Below are positions 10,490 through 25,400 of a DNA stretch of 64,000 nt, piece by piece. The notes beneath the pieces are model-generated. The model ran no database searches. It worked only from the letters and a program-made list of their open reading frames with translations, and was not told the DNA's origin. The translations under genes were made by a program, and so were the position numbers. Position 1 is the stretch's first letter; each line of letters begins with the position of its first letter. Location: assembly GCA_036785325.1 (NCBI GenBank), contig JAXIVH010000033.1:1259566-1323565 (forward strand). The letters are read 5' to 3'. This DNA comes from Urophycis tenuis. Lineage: Eukaryota; Chordata; Actinopteri; Gadiformes; Phycidae.

Positions 10490-13400
10490 CTGAAAGAAAA
10501 TCATCCATGAGAAACCACCAACAACCACCGTTTAATAAAACAAAACGTCTCAACCCTTGAACTTCCAGCTGTATCTCGGGGAGTGGCTCAGGGGGCGATG
10601 CTGCCTCCCGGGCCGTACGTAAACAGATGTTAGGATTGTCGCCTCCCTCCCAGACAGAGAGAGGCTTTCTAAAACTCTGAGAAGAGAAAAGTACAAAATA
10701 CATTTGTAGTGATTTAATGTCCACATACCTGCAAGGAGTTAAATAATGCAAAGGTTACATGGAGCCCAAAATTCTGTGGAGCCACCATTGTCCCTACGCC
10801 AAGAGCCCAGGTGAGCCCGAAGGTTGGAAACAAGATGGCGACGCATCTGAAGATGACGAACAACGTGCTCTTCTCCTCCGAGTTGCTGCTCTCAACGCCG
10901 CGTCTCAGCAATTTCACCAAGACCACCATCATGATGATGAAGTTGATGAAGACGATGACCCCCGCAGGGATGACGAAGGCCAGCAGGGCGTACGTGTCCT
11001 CCCAGTTCAGCCAGCAGCCGTTGTTCTTCCTGATGTATCCCTGGCCGGGCGCCGTCACCGCCACAGTCACCACGGCGATGATGAGGGGAGCCCCGTAGCC
11101 CAGACTGAAGCCGATGGCCAGCATGGTGGACTTGGACATGTGAGAGAACACCATGACGGTCCGGTAAAAGAGCAGCAGTGCAGACACAAGCATCCAGAAG
11201 AACAGTGCCAGATAGAAGAGGTGGATGAAGAAGGTGGCAGCACTGCAGGCCTCCAGAGGAACCTGCACGCTCTCGTCTATCTCGGATGTGATGGAGGCTC
11301 CGATGATGAACCAGATGTCTGCGATCAGCAAAGACACAGCGGTGTTGACGATGGCGACATGGCGGAGGAAGGAGGTGGTGTTCCTGGTCATGGACTTCCA
11401 GATGAGCACCTCGATCATCAGACAGATCAGCAGGCTGAGCATGGAGATCCCCACTCCAATATACGTGATGATGTCCAGCGCCTCTGCGGCTCCTGGAAGG
11501 TCCGCCAGCCCTGTGGACATGAGCAGTGAGAAGGACGTCAAATGATCGCAGTCGCAGACGACGACGTCGTCGCTGACCGCAGCCACGCTGCATCCCTGGT
11601 CGTCCCACCCGCCCAGGGAACCAAACAGGGCGAAGTTCCAGAAGACACACTGAGGGTCCTGAGTGAGGGACGTGTTCAACTTCCTGTAGGTTAGAGTCAC
11701 ATTGGTGACCTGAGACTGTTTGGTTTGGTTTAGCTGGACCAGCACCACGGCAGCATTGAGCCGGTTCTGGTTGGTGCTGTTGGTGCTGTTGGTGCTCGTG
11801 GCGTTGAGGTCGGTGCTGCTGTTGCGGGGCGGCAGGACGTTCGATAGGGTGGAGAAGGTGATGGTGGTGATGAAGGCGTTTATGAGGCTGGTGTTCTGGA
11901 GGTGAAGGACCAGGCTGGAGTTCAGGTCCGCTGTGAAGGAGTCGGTGAAAGTGGTTCTATTCAGCAGGATTGTGCTTGTGGAGATGGAGAACACCCCCGT
12001 GAGTTGGCTGGTGATGGACTCCATGGAGAGCAGAAACAAGGAGCTGGTGTTCTGTGTTAGGTTCGCATTCAGATAAGCCCAGGAGTCTCTGGCGTCGTCT
12101 CCCACAAGGACATCCACTGTCAGCAGGATATTCTGTGGACATTCAAAAGACATTTGTTGAGCACATGGTTCCTACTGCCCTCTGACATGAAGGTGGTCTT
12201 CACGTACCTCCATGGTGCTGCTGTTGATGTTCGTGGTCACGTCTCCAATCGTGTTCAGAATATCAACAATGGCAGATATGGTGGCGGAGGAATTAGTGAT
12301 ATGTGGTTGAAGATCTGAAATGACCACATCTTTCAGCTTTAACACAAATGCGGGAGTAGATTCCTGGTTCAAATCCTGAAAAATAGAAAAATGCAAATCA
12401 AAATCTAAATCATGAATAGTACAGTACAGTAAAATGAAGCATGTTCTCTGCTGGCCTCCACGTGGTGCTGTGGTTCTGGGCTACCTGGGACTGCACCAGG
12501 AGAGCACTGATCTCCGTCACGATGCAGGTGTTTTCACGGGGCTCCCAGATCCCGCTGGCCAGACACACAGCGCTGCGCGCCCCCGTCTGATTGTACTCAC
12601 ATGGGGGAATGGACACGTCCCCTGCTGCGCCTTCACCATACAGGGAGCTGTTGCAGACAACCTCTGAGACACAAACACACACACTCTTCTTCTTATTGTT
12701 GTTCTTAGAACTCTGCATGTGGAAATAGTATGGTCATTCTTACTTTGGAACATGCTCTAGGCAAGATACTTACAGGTATAATATATATAATACTTAGAGC
12801 TGTAACTCAGCTGTAACTCTACTGGAGTTTTGTCACGAAGACAATTTCCCTCAGGGATCAATAAAGTATGTCTGTGTCTGTCTGTCTGTCTGTCAAAGCG
12901 CTATGATTTATTCAATTGTGTGAAATTAAATGTGCTCATTCCTGACCAATGAGGGCACCTCTTCCCTGCCTGGTTCAGGGAATTCATCTTGACTGTCAAT
13001 CATATTGGTGTCACATGTGCGCCTCATGCTGGTTTCTTCTTTATAAATGTTACAGCAGCTTTCAACATGAGTATGATCATCAGAAAGTCTCTTTATGGAC
13101 GTATCTCCGCCTACCGCTGCTGAAGACGTGGAGGGTGCTCCTCTTCTGGAACTGTGAGGCTCCAATGACGCTGCAGGTGGTCACCACCATGGCGATGGAG
13201 CAGTCAATCTGGTAGTTGTATTGTTTACAGTAGTGTCCTGACTCGGTAAAGACCTGCCCTGTGTGGAAACATTTAGGACATTCCTTTTTTATCTTTGGAG
13301 AAAGGATTTTACCGAAGGGTAGGACTGTGTTTTCCTGAGGGTAGGATGTAGTTTAGGGGTAGGGTGGTGGTTACCTGGGGGCACATCAAGCCACTGGGTA

Positions 13401-16400
13401 TTGTAGGGCAGCTGCACGCAGCAGTTCCGCGGCTGGACGAAGCCTTCTTTACAGGGGACATTGATCAGCTCTGGGACACTGAGGATGGGGGCTTCCAGGA
13501 GGGTAGAGTTATCAAAGTTTCCCTTCTGGATGAAGCTGAGAACCCGACCCTTCAGCGTGCAGTTAAACTCCCCTGAGGTGAACCAATCCAGAGTGGCCGA
13601 GAGGCGAACATGATTATTGAATATTGGTGATGCTGATACTTGTGAGATAAGTGCTTTGTGGCAACTCACCCCTGTCAGAGGTGACAAGGCTCTCAATGAC
13701 CAGCTGGGAGCGGTCAGATCCACTGTTTATATGGAAGCGGCTACTGTTCTTGATTAGCCTGTTGCCCAGATACCAAATGGCATTGGGTGGACCTCCGATG
13801 CCCATATTGTCAGGCAGGGGTCCGCAGGTCAGGTTCTGGCTCTGACCCGTGTACAGTGGGCTAGAAAAGCTGATGGGCTTTGGGCCTGTTGGGGGGGAGC
13901 CATATCAGAACAAAGGTGTTTACGCTCAAACAATATCATATGTGTCTCTATCATATGGAGTCTTTATTTATGTGAGGAGTCTATCATATGAGTCTCTATC
14001 ACATGAGTCTCTATATTACGAGTCTTTATCGTGTGAGGAGTCTATCATATGGAGTCTTTATCATGTGAGGACGAGTTTCTATCATATGAGTTTTTATCAT
14101 GTGAGGAGTCTATCATGAGTCTTCATCATGTATGGAGGAGACTATCATGTGGGGAGTAGTCTCTATTATGAGTTTTTATCATGTGTGGAATAGATTATCA
14201 TACAAGTCTTTATCATGTCAGGAGTATCGATCATATGAGTCTTCATCATGTGAGGAGGAGTCTCTATCATATGAATGTCTTGGACTGACTCAAGCTCATC
14301 GCTGTGATGGAGCCGATCACAGTGGCGATGGGTGCCATGTTATCCCGTAGAAGGTTGTTGGCAGTCATCAACTCATCAGGATTCACTGTGGTTGTCCTGA
14401 CAACAAAGTCTATGATCACACTTCCTGGTCTGGAAGGAAGTGTCAGAAAACAACCTGTTAGAATTCATCCGCATCCTATAGGATGACATCTATGATATGA
14501 TATGATTATATACACTGTATTTATATATAAAATCTCATATAATAATATTGGACATGATACCTGAATCCTTGCACAAGAGCTGAAATGAAGCCTTGCAGTG
14601 ATCTATAGTTTGTCTGCAGCTGTGAGGGAAGCAGTTGTGAAGGTCAGGTCTGTAACTTCTACAACAGAATATGCAGAAGATATACTTACCACTTTCTCCA
14701 CACTCTGTTTGAAGAGTATGTACTCGCTGCTCATTGGTTCATTTAGTGTTTCATTGAAGATCCTGTCTATTGTCACTGACATATTCACATCGATCCCTGA
14801 TGGAAGTAAAATTAGAAGGTACTTTATATTTCAACATGAGGGCTAGCATGACATATGTATATAATTCTTCTGCAGTAGAAGTTGCTTGAAGTACCTAAAA
14901 TAGGAGCTGTAGTTGTATTTTGGGGTGTAGTTGGTAGTGATGTAGTTGTATTTGGGGATGGCTTTGGTGATGTAGTTGTATTTAGGGGTGGAGTTGTTGG
15001 AATAATTGTATTTAGGGGTGTAGTTGGTGGTGTGGTTGTATTTTGGGGTGTAGTTGGTCGATTAATTGTATTTAGGGGTGTGGTTGGTGGTGTAGTTGTA
15101 TTTAGGGGTGTAGTTGATGGAATAGTTGTATTTAGAGGTGTAGTTGGTGGTGTAGTTGTCTTTAGGGGTGTAGTTGGTGGAATAGTTGTATTTAGGGGTG
15201 TAGTTGGTGGTGTAGTTGTATTTAGGGGTGTAGTTGGTGGAATAGTTGTATTTAGGGGTGTAGTTAGTGGTGTAGTTGTATTAAGGGGGGTAGTTGGTGG
15301 TGTAGTTGTATTAAGGGGTGTAGTTGGAAGTGGTGTAGTTGTATTTAGGGGTGTAGTTGGTGGTGTAGTTGTATTAAGGGGTGTAGTTGGAAGTGGTGTA
15401 GTTGTATTTAGGGGTGTAGTTGGTGGTGTAGTTGTATTTAGGGGTGTAGTTGGTGGAATAGTTGTATTTAGGGGTGTAGTTGGTGGTGTAGTTGTATTTT
15501 GGGGTGTAGTTGGTGGTGTAGTTGTATTTCGGGGTGTAGTTGGTGGTGTAGTTGTATTAAGGGGTGTAGTTGGAAGTGGAGTAGTTGTATTTAGGGGTGT
15601 CGTTGGTGGTGTAGTTGTATTTAGGGATGTAGTTGGAAGTGGTGTAGTTGTATTTAGAGGTGTAGTTGGTGGTGTAGTTGTATTTAGGGGTGTAGTTGGT
15701 GGGGTAGTTGAATTTAGGGGTGTAGTTGGTGATGTAGTTGTATTTAGGGGTGTAGTTGGAAGTGGTGTAGTTGTATTTAGGGGTGTAGTTGGTGGTGTAG
15801 TTGTATTTAGGGGTGTAGTTGGTGGGGTAGTTGAATTTAGGGGTGTAGTTGGTGATGTAGTTGTATTAAGGGGTGTAGTTGGTGGTCTAGTTGTATTTTG
15901 GGGTGTAGTTGGTGGTGTAGTTGTATTTAGGGGTGTAGTTGTATTAAGGGGTGTAGTTGGTAGAGTTGTTGTATTTAGGGGTGTAGTTGGTATTGGTGTG
16001 GTTGTATTGAGGGGTGGTGTAGTTGTATTTAGGGGTGGTATAGTTGTATTTAGGGGTGTAGTTGGAAGTGGTGTAGTTGTATTTAGAGGTGTAGTTGGTG
16101 GTGTAGTTGTATTTAGGGGTGTAGTTGGTGGGGTAGTTGAATTTAGGGGTGTAGTTGGTGATGTAGTTGTATTTAGGGGTGTAGTTGGAAGTGGTGTAGT
16201 TGTATTTAGAGGTGTAGTTGGTGGTGTAGTTGTATTTAGGGGTGTAGTTGGTGGGGTAGTTGAATTTAGGGGTGTAGTTGGTGATGTAGTTGTATTAAGG
16301 GGTGTAGTTGGTGGTCTAGTTGTATTTTGGGGTGTAGTTGGTGGTGTAGTTGTATTTAGGGGTGTAGTTGTATTAAGGGGTGTAGTTGGTAGAGTTGTTG

Positions 16401-19400
16401 TATTTAGGGGTGTAGTTGGTATTGGTGTGGTTGTATTGAGGGGTGGTGTAGTTGTATTTAGGGGTGGTATAGTTGTATTTAGGGGTGTAGTTGGAAGTGG
16501 TGTAGTTGTATTTAGAGGTGTAGTTGGTGGTGTAGTTGTATTTAGGGGTGTAGTTGGTGGGGTAGTTGAATTTAGGGGTGTAGTTGGTGATGTAGTTGTA
16601 TTAAGGGGTGTAGTTGGTGGTCTAGTTGTATTTTGGGGTGTAGTTGGTGGTGTAGTTGTATTAAGGGGTGTAGTTGGTGGGGTAGTTGTATTTAGTGGTG
16701 CAGTTGGAAGTGGTGTAGTTGTATTTAGGGGTGTAGTTGGTAGAGTTGTTGTATTTAGGGGTGTAGTTGGTATTGGTGTGGTTGTATTGAGTGGTGGTGT
16801 AGTTGTATTTAGGGGTGGTGTAGTTGTATTTAGGGGTGTAGTTGGTACTGGTGTAGTTGTATTTAGGGGTGTAGTTGGAGCTGGTGTAGTTGTATTTAGG
16901 GGTGTAGTTGTATTTAGAGGTGTAGTTGGTAATGTTGTTGTATTTAGGGGTGTAGTTGGTACTGGTGTAGTTGAATTTAGGGGTGGTGTAGTTGTATTTA
17001 AGGGTGTAGTTGGTACTGGTGTAGTTGTATTTAGGGGTGATGTAGTTGGTAGTGGTGTAGTATTTTGAGGTGAGGTGGTGGTGGAGGAGTGGGGAGGTAA
17101 GCCGGTGGGTGGAGGTGGACAAGCAGTCATGTCTGTTGGGGGAAAAGTAAAAATAAGAACATTAGTGCTGAGGATGAACAGGAAGCACTCTGAAAGTCTG
17201 GTGAAGATCAGAACATACTGAGTCGATGGGAGAGCTGGCAGTATTCTCCATCAGCAGGAAGGCCATTGATGCATCCACACGTGTCATGTGTGATGTTGTC
17301 ACATGACCCATGCAGAAGACACTTGTCACATGACCAGCTGTACTGCTCCTCACATTGGCATTGGAACCCGGCCCGATGGGGATAGCAAACTGAGGACACA
17401 TTAAGAAAACAATGTCATGGGAAATGTGGTCAATATTTGACTTTTTGATGTACGAAAGCAAACATTTTAGAATGGAAAGTTTCATCAGTGTGTCCTCGAA
17501 ATTGGGCTTTTTCATCCTATCAGTTCGAGGAACATTGAACAATGTCTGTGGACTCAGCAGGAGCTTCAGAATATGTCCGTTGACACAACATTTTAGCAAA
17601 TTGGACCAATTGTCCCACTTTACCAACAGTTTTACCAACCATCACACTTGTAAATGCTAAATGTGACATCTATTTTCAAGTTGAATTCCTTGTTTGTGGA
17701 GTTTAGGAATATGGCACTTATATTTGCAGTCACAATTAAACAGTATTGTTTCATGCTTACTGGACAACTTGTCTATGACTTGAAATGATGTAACATAAGT
17801 AAATCCCAATGCTTTCTGCAAATTCTACTGATTCCCCATACTTAAGTGCAAAAAACATACACCTATCGCTAGGAATTGCACCGCAATCTTTAAGAAAAGC
17901 TTTCTCAAAATCAATCATTTTTGGTTACAACAATCACCAAAGATGTCGGAGAAATCCTGCAGGCTTTGTGTAATGCAAGTATGACACATCATCACACATG
18001 AAAATCAAGCAATTACACTCCACCTGAAATATAACATTCAGTCACGTGCAGAGAGAAACAAGTGAAAGACATTGGCCAGAAGTTTGAGCTTCACCTGTGG
18101 TGATGTTGACCTCAGAGATGTGTACATTGCTGCTGATGGTGAAGGGGTAGCTGATGTTTCCTAGGATGGTCCTCAGTTGCTCTATTACTGTAACATTTGT
18201 GGTGTTCAACTCCATAGTAGTGAGGAACTCATAGACCACTGGAGGACCTGCAGGGAGAGCACATGCATCGTGGAAAATGATCATCTCATCTTAGAAAGTG
18301 TCTCTTTGCTGTTTGAAAGGAAGGCAACGCTGTTCTAAGCCTTACTTGTGGATGTTGGTGGAGGAGATGTTGTTGATGGAAGTAAAGGAGTTGTTGATGG
18401 AGGTGGAAGAGTTGTTGATGGAAGTTGAGGAGTTGTTGATGGAAGTAGAGGAGTTGTTGATGGAAGTGGAGGAGTTGTTGATGGCGGAGGAGTTGTGACA
18501 GGACAAGTTGTATTGACTGTTTGGAGACAAACGTCAAAGGAACATTTAACACAAACACATTCACTTCCTAGCTTGCTTAACTCCAAGTACCAAGTCATCA
18601 TAAGACATTTGACAGTGATTTGAAAAGAATGACTACTAAAAAACGTGCGGGTGTTTTTAAGATAAGTGTTTTGGCCGTAGTTGTATTGTGTGATCAGTCA
18701 TAGTTTGGGTCCATCCATGACACTAAGGACCTGGGAGAGATTGAGGACTTGTACAATGTTACAGCTTCAAATTCTAGGCTGTATCCACAGATGTAATGTA
18801 TGTAAACTTTGATTAGCCATGAGAACATACTGAGTCGATGGGAGAGCTGGCAGTATTCTCCATCAGCAGGAAGGCCATTGATGCATCCACACGTGTCATG
18901 TGTGATGTTGTCACATGACCCATGCAGAAGACACTTGTCACATGACCAGCTGTACTGGTCCTCACATTGGCATTGGAACCCGGCCCGATGGGGATAGCAA
19001 ACTGAGGACACATTAAGAAAACAATGTCATGGTAAATGTGGTAAAGATTTGACTTTTTGATGTACGAAAGCAAACATTTTAGGATGGAAAGTGTCATCCG
19101 TGTGTCCTTGAAATCGGGCTTTTGCAATCCTATCAGTTCAGGGAACATTGAACAATGTCTGTGGACTCAGCAGGAGCTTCAGAATATGTCCATCAACACA
19201 ACATTTTAGCCAATTGGACCCACTTTCCCCAACAGTTATACCATCCATTGCACTTGTAAATGCTAAATGTGATGTCTATTTTCAGGTTGTATTCTTTCTT
19301 TGTGGAGTTTTGGAATATGGCACTTATATTTGCAGTAACAATTAAACAGTATTGTTTCATTGTTACTAGACAACTTGTCTGTGACTTGAAATTATATAAC

Positions 19401-22400
19401 ATACATTAGTAAATTCCAATGCTTTCTGCAATTTCTACTGATTCCCCATACCTTAGTGCAAAAAACATACACTTATCACTAGGAATTGCACTGCAATCTT
19501 TCAGAAAAGCTCCCTCAAAATTAATAATTTCTGGTCACAACAATCACCAAAGATGTCAGAGAAATCCTGCAGGCTTTGTGTAATGCAAGTATGACACATC
19601 ATCACACATGAAAATCAAGCAAATACATTCCACCTCCAATATACCATTCAATCACGTGAAGAGAGAAACAAGTGAAAGACATTGGCCAGAAGTTTGAGCT
19701 TCACCTGTGGTGATGTTGACCTCAGAGATTTGTACGTTGGTAATGATGGTGAAGGGGTAGCTGATGTTTCCCAGGATGGTCCTCAGTTGTTCTATTACTG
19801 TAACATTTGTGGTGTTCAACTCCATAGTAGTGAGGAACTCATAGACCACTAGAGGACCTGCAGGAAGAGCACATGCATCGTGGGAAATGATCACCTTAGC
19901 TTGGAAAGTGTCTCTTTGCTGTTTGACAGGAAGCCAACCTTTTTCTAAGCCTTACTTGTGGATGTAGGTGGAGGAGATGTTGTTGATGGAGGTGGAGGAG
20001 ATGTTGTTGATGGAAGTAGAGGAGTTGTTGATGGGAGTGTAGTAGTTGTTGATGGCGGAGGAGTTGTGACAGGACAAGTTGTATTGACTGTTAGGAGACA
20101 AACGTCAAAGGAACATTTAACACAAACATATTCACTTCCTAGCTTGCTTAACTCAAAGTACCAACTCATCATAAGACATTTGACAGTGATTTGAAAAGAA
20201 TGACAACTAAAAATGTGAGGGTGTTTTTAAGATGAGCGTTTTGGTCGTAGTTGTACTGTGTGATCAGTCATAGTTTGGGTCCATCCATGACACTAAGGAC
20301 CTGGGAGAGATTGAGGACTTGTACAATGTTACAGCTTCAAATTATTGGCTGTATCCACAGATGTATGTAAAGTTTGATCAGCCATGAGAACATACTGAGT
20401 CGATGGGAGAGCTGGCAGTATTCTCCATCAGCAGGAAGGCCATTGATGCATCCACACGTGTCATGTGTGATGTTGTCACATGACCCATGCAGAAGACACT
20501 TGTCACATGACCAGCTGTACTGGTCCTCACATTGGCATTGGAACCCGGCCCGATGGGGATAGCAAACTGAGGACACATTAAGAAAACAATGTCATGGTAA
20601 ATGTGGTAAAGATTTGACTTTTTGATGTACCAAAGCAAACATTTTAGAATGGAAAGTTTCATCAGTGTGTCCTCGAAATTGGGCTTTTTCATCCTATCAG
20701 TTCATGGAACATTGAACAATGTCTGTGGACTCAGCAGGAGCTTCAGAATATGTCCGTTGACACAACATTTTAGCAAATTGGACCAATTGTCCCACTTTAC
20801 CAACAGTTTTACCAACCATCGCACTTGTAAATGCTTAATGTGACATCTATTTTCAAGTTGAATTCCTTGTTTGTGGAGTTAAGTCAATTGTGACTTTGCA
20901 GTCACAATTAAACAGTATTGTTTCATGCTTACTGGACAACTTGTCTATGACTTGAAATGATGTAACATTAGTAAATCCCAATGCTTTCTGCAAATTCTAC
21001 TGATTCCCCATACTTAAGTGCAAAAAACATACACCTATCGCTAGGAATTGCACCGCAATCTTTAAGAAAAGCTTTCTCAAAATCAATCATTTTTGGTTAC
21101 AACAATCACCAAAGATGTCAGAGAAATCCTGCAGGCTTTGTGTAATGCAAGTATGACACATCATCACACATGAAAATCAAGCAATTACACTCCACCTGAA
21201 ATATAACATTCAGTCACGTGCAGAGAGAAACAAGTGAAAGACATTGGCCAGAAGTTTGAGCTTCACCTGTGGTGATGTTGACCTCAGAGATGTGTACATT
21301 GCTGCTGATGGTGAAGGGGTAGCTGATGTTTCCCAGGATGGTCCTCAGTTGCTCTATTACTGTAACATTTGTGGTGTTCAACTCCATAGTAGTGAGGAAC
21401 TCATAGACCACTGGAGGACCTGCAGGGAGAGCACATGCATCGTGGAAAATGATCACCTTAGCTTGGAAAGTGTCTCTTTGCTGTTTGAAAGGAAGGCAAC
21501 GCTGTTCTAAGCCTTACTTGTGGATGTTGGTGGAGGAGATGTTGTTGATGGAAGTAAAGGAGTTGTTGATGGAGGTGGAAGAGTTGTTGATGGAAGTTGA
21601 GGAGTTGTTGATGGAAGTAGAGGAGTTGTTGATGGAAGTGGAGGAGTTGTTGATGGCGGAGGAGTTGTGACAGGACAAGTTGTATTGACTGTTTGGAGAC
21701 AAACGTCAAAGGAACATTTAACACAAACACATTCACTTCCTAGCTTGCTTAACTCCAAGTACCAAGTCATCATAAGACATTTGACAGTGATTTGAAAAGA
21801 ATGACTACTAAAAAACGTGCGGGTGTTTTTACGATAAGTGTTTTGGCCGTAGTTGTATTGTGTGATCAGTCATAGTTTGGGTCCATCCATGACACTAAGG
21901 ACCTGGGAGAGATTGAGGACTTGTACAATGTTACAGCTTCAAATTCTAGGCTGTATCCACAGATGTAATGTATGTAAACTTTGATTAGCCATGAGAACAT
22001 ACTGAGTCGATGGGAGAGCTGGCAGTATTCTCCATCAGCAGGAAGGCCATTGATGCATCCACACGTGTCATGTGTGATGTTGTCACATGACCCATGCAGA
22101 AGACACTTGTCACATGACCAGCTGTACTGGTCCTCACATTGGCATTGGAACCCGGCCCGATGGGGATAGCAAACTGAGGACACATTAAGAAAACAATGTC
22201 ATGGTAAATGTGGTAAAGATTTGACTTTTTGATGTACCAAAGCAAACATTTTAGGATGGAAAGTGTCATCCGTGTGTCCTTGAAATCGGGCTTTTGCAAT
22301 CCTATCAGTTCAGGGAACATTGAACAATGTCTGTGGACTCAGCAGGAGCTTCAGAATATGTCCATCAACACAACATTTTAGCCAATTGGACCCACTTTCC

Positions 22401-25400
22401 CCAACAGTTATACCATCCATTGCACTTGTAAATGCTAAATGTGATGTCTATTTTCAGGTTGTATTCTTTCTTTGTGGAGTTTTGGAATATGGCACTTATA
22501 TTTGCAGTAACAATTAAACAGTATTGTTTCATTGTTACTAGACAACTTGTCTGTGACTTGAAATTATATAACATACATTAGTAAATTCCAATGCTTTCTG
22601 CAATTTCTACTGATTCCCCATACCTTAGTGCAAAAAACATACACTTATCACTAGGAATTGCACTGCAATCTTTCAGAAAAGCTCCCTCAAAATTAATAAT
22701 TTCTGGTCACAACAATCACCAAAGATGTCAGAGAAATCCTGCAGGCTTTGTGTAATGCAAGTATGACACATCATCACACATGAAAATCAAGCAAATACAT
22801 TCCACCTCCAATATACCATTCAATCACGTGAAGAGAGAAACAAGTGAAAGACATTGGCCAGAAGTTTGAGCTTCACCTGTGGTGATGTTGACCTCAGAGA
22901 TTTGTACGTTGGTAATGATGGTGAAGGGGTAGCTGATGTTTCCCAGGATGGTCCTCAGTTGTTCTATTACTGTAACATTTGTGGTGTTCAACTCCATAGT
23001 AGTGAGGAACTCGTAGACCACTAGAGGACCTGCAGGGAGAGCACATGCATCGTCGGAAATGATCACCTTAGCTTGGAAAGTGTCTCTTTGCTGTTTGACA
23101 GGAAGCAAACCTTTTTCTAAGCCTTACTTGTGGATGTAGGTGGAGGAGATGTTGTTGATGGAGGTGGAGGAGATGTTGTTGATGGAAGTAGAGGAGTTGT
23201 TGATGGGAGTGTAGTAGTTGTTGATGGCGGAGGAGTTGTGACAGGACAAGTTGTATTGACTGTTAGGAGACAAACGTCAAAGGAACATTTAACACAAACA
23301 CATTCACTTCCTAGCTTGCTTAACTCAAAGTACCAACTCATCATAAGACATTTGACAGTGATTTGAAAAGAATGACAACTAAAAATGTGAGGGTGTTTTT
23401 AAGATGAGTGTTTTGGTCGTAGTTGTACTGTGTGATCAGTCATAGTTTGGGTCCATCCATGACACTAAGGACCTGGGAGAGATTGAGGACTTGTACAATG
23501 TTACAGCTTCAAATTATTGACTGTATCCACAGATGTATGTAAAGTTTGATCAGCCATGAGAACATACTGAGTCGATGGGAGAGCTGGCAGTATTCTCCAT
23601 CAGCAGGAAGGCCATTGATGCATCCACACGTGTCATGTGTGATGTTGTCACATGACCCATGCAGAAGACACTTGTCACATGACCAGCTGTACTGGTCCTC
23701 ACATTGGCATTGGAACCCGGCCCGATGGGGATAGCAAACTGAGGACACATTAAGAAAACAATGTCATGGTAAATGTGGTAAAGATTTGACTTTTTGATGT
23801 ACCAAAGCAAACATTTTAGAATGGAAAGTTTCATCAGTGTGTCCTCGAAATTGGGCTTTTTCATCCTATCAGTTCATGGAACATTGAACAATGTCTGTGG
23901 ACTCAGCAGGAGCTTCAGAATATGTCCGTTGACACAACATTTTAGCAAATTGGACCAATTGTCCCACTTTACCAACAGTTTTACCAACCATCACACTTGT
24001 AAATGCTAAATGTGACATCTATTTTCAAGTTGAATTCCTTGTTTGTGGAGTTTAGGAATATGGCACTTATATTTGCAGTCACAATTAAACAGTATTGTTT
24101 CATGCTTACTGGACAACTTGTCTATGACTTGAAATGATGTAACATAAGTAAATCCCAATGCTTTCTGCAAATTCTACTGATTCCCCATACTTAAGTGCAA
24201 AAAACATACACCTATCGCTAGGAATTGCACCGCAATCTTTAAGAAAAGCTTTCTCAAAATCAATCATTTTTGGTTACAACAATCACCAAAGATGTCGGAG
24301 AAATCCTGCAGGCTTTGTGTAATGCAAGTATGACACATCATCACACATGAAAATCAAGCAATTACACTCCACCTGAAATATAACATTCAGTCACGTGCAG
24401 AGAGAAACAAGTGAAAGACATTGGCCAGAAGTTTGAGCTTCACCTGTGGTGATGTTGACCTCAGAGATGTGTACATTGCTGCTGATGGTGAAGGGGTAGC
24501 TGATGTTTCCTAGGATGGTCCTCAGTTGCTCTATTACTGTAACATTTGTGGTGTTCAACTCCATAGTAGTGAGGAACTCATAGACCACTGGAGGACCTGC
24601 AGGGAGAGCACATGCATCGTGGAAAATGATCATCTCATCTTAGAAAGTGTCTCTTTGCTGTTTGAAAGGAAGGCAACGCTGTTCTAAGCCTTACTTGTGG
24701 ATGTTGGTGGAGGAGATGTTGTTGATGGAAGTAAAGGAGTTGTTGATGGAGGTGGAAGAGTTGTTGATGGAAGTTGAGGAGTTGTTGATGGAAGTAGAGG
24801 AGTTGTTGATGGAAGTGGAGGAGTTGTTGATGGCGGAGGAGTTGTGACAGGACAAGTTGTATTGACTGTTTGGAGACAAACGTCAAAGGAACATTTAACA
24901 CAAACACATTCACTTCCTAGCTTGCTTAACTCCAAGTACCAAGTCATCATAAGACATTTGACAGTGATTTGAAAAGAATGACTACTAAAAAACGTGCGGG
25001 TGTTTTTAAGATAAGTGTTTTGGCCGTAGTTGTATTGTGTGATCAGTCATAGTTTGGGTCCATCCATGACACTAAGGACCTGGGAGAGATTGAGGACTTG
25101 TACAATGTTACAGCTTCAAATTCTAGGCTGTATCCACAGATGTAATGTATGTAAACTTTGATTAGCCATGAGAACATACTGAGTCGATGGGAGAGCTGGC
25201 AGTATTCTCCATCAGCAGGAAGGCCATTGATGCATCCACACGTGTCATGTGTGATGTTGTCACATGACCCATGCAGAAGACACTTGTCACATGACCAGCT
25301 GTACTGGTCCTCACATTGGCATTGGAACCCGGCCCGATGGGGATAGCAAACTGAGGACACATTAAGAAAACAATGTCATGGTAAATGTGGTAAAGATTTG

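Noticed and set aside
10759..11529. 256-codon + strand frame
   Set aside because: Opposite strand of the GAIN/7TM exon, which has clear receptor sequence.
14882..17068. 728-codon open frame on the + strand (VVVFRGVVGG repeats)
   Set aside because: It is the antisense of the mucin-like exon. The repeat has no stops in this frame, there is no start or splice context, and the - strand reading fits both neighbouring exons in phase.
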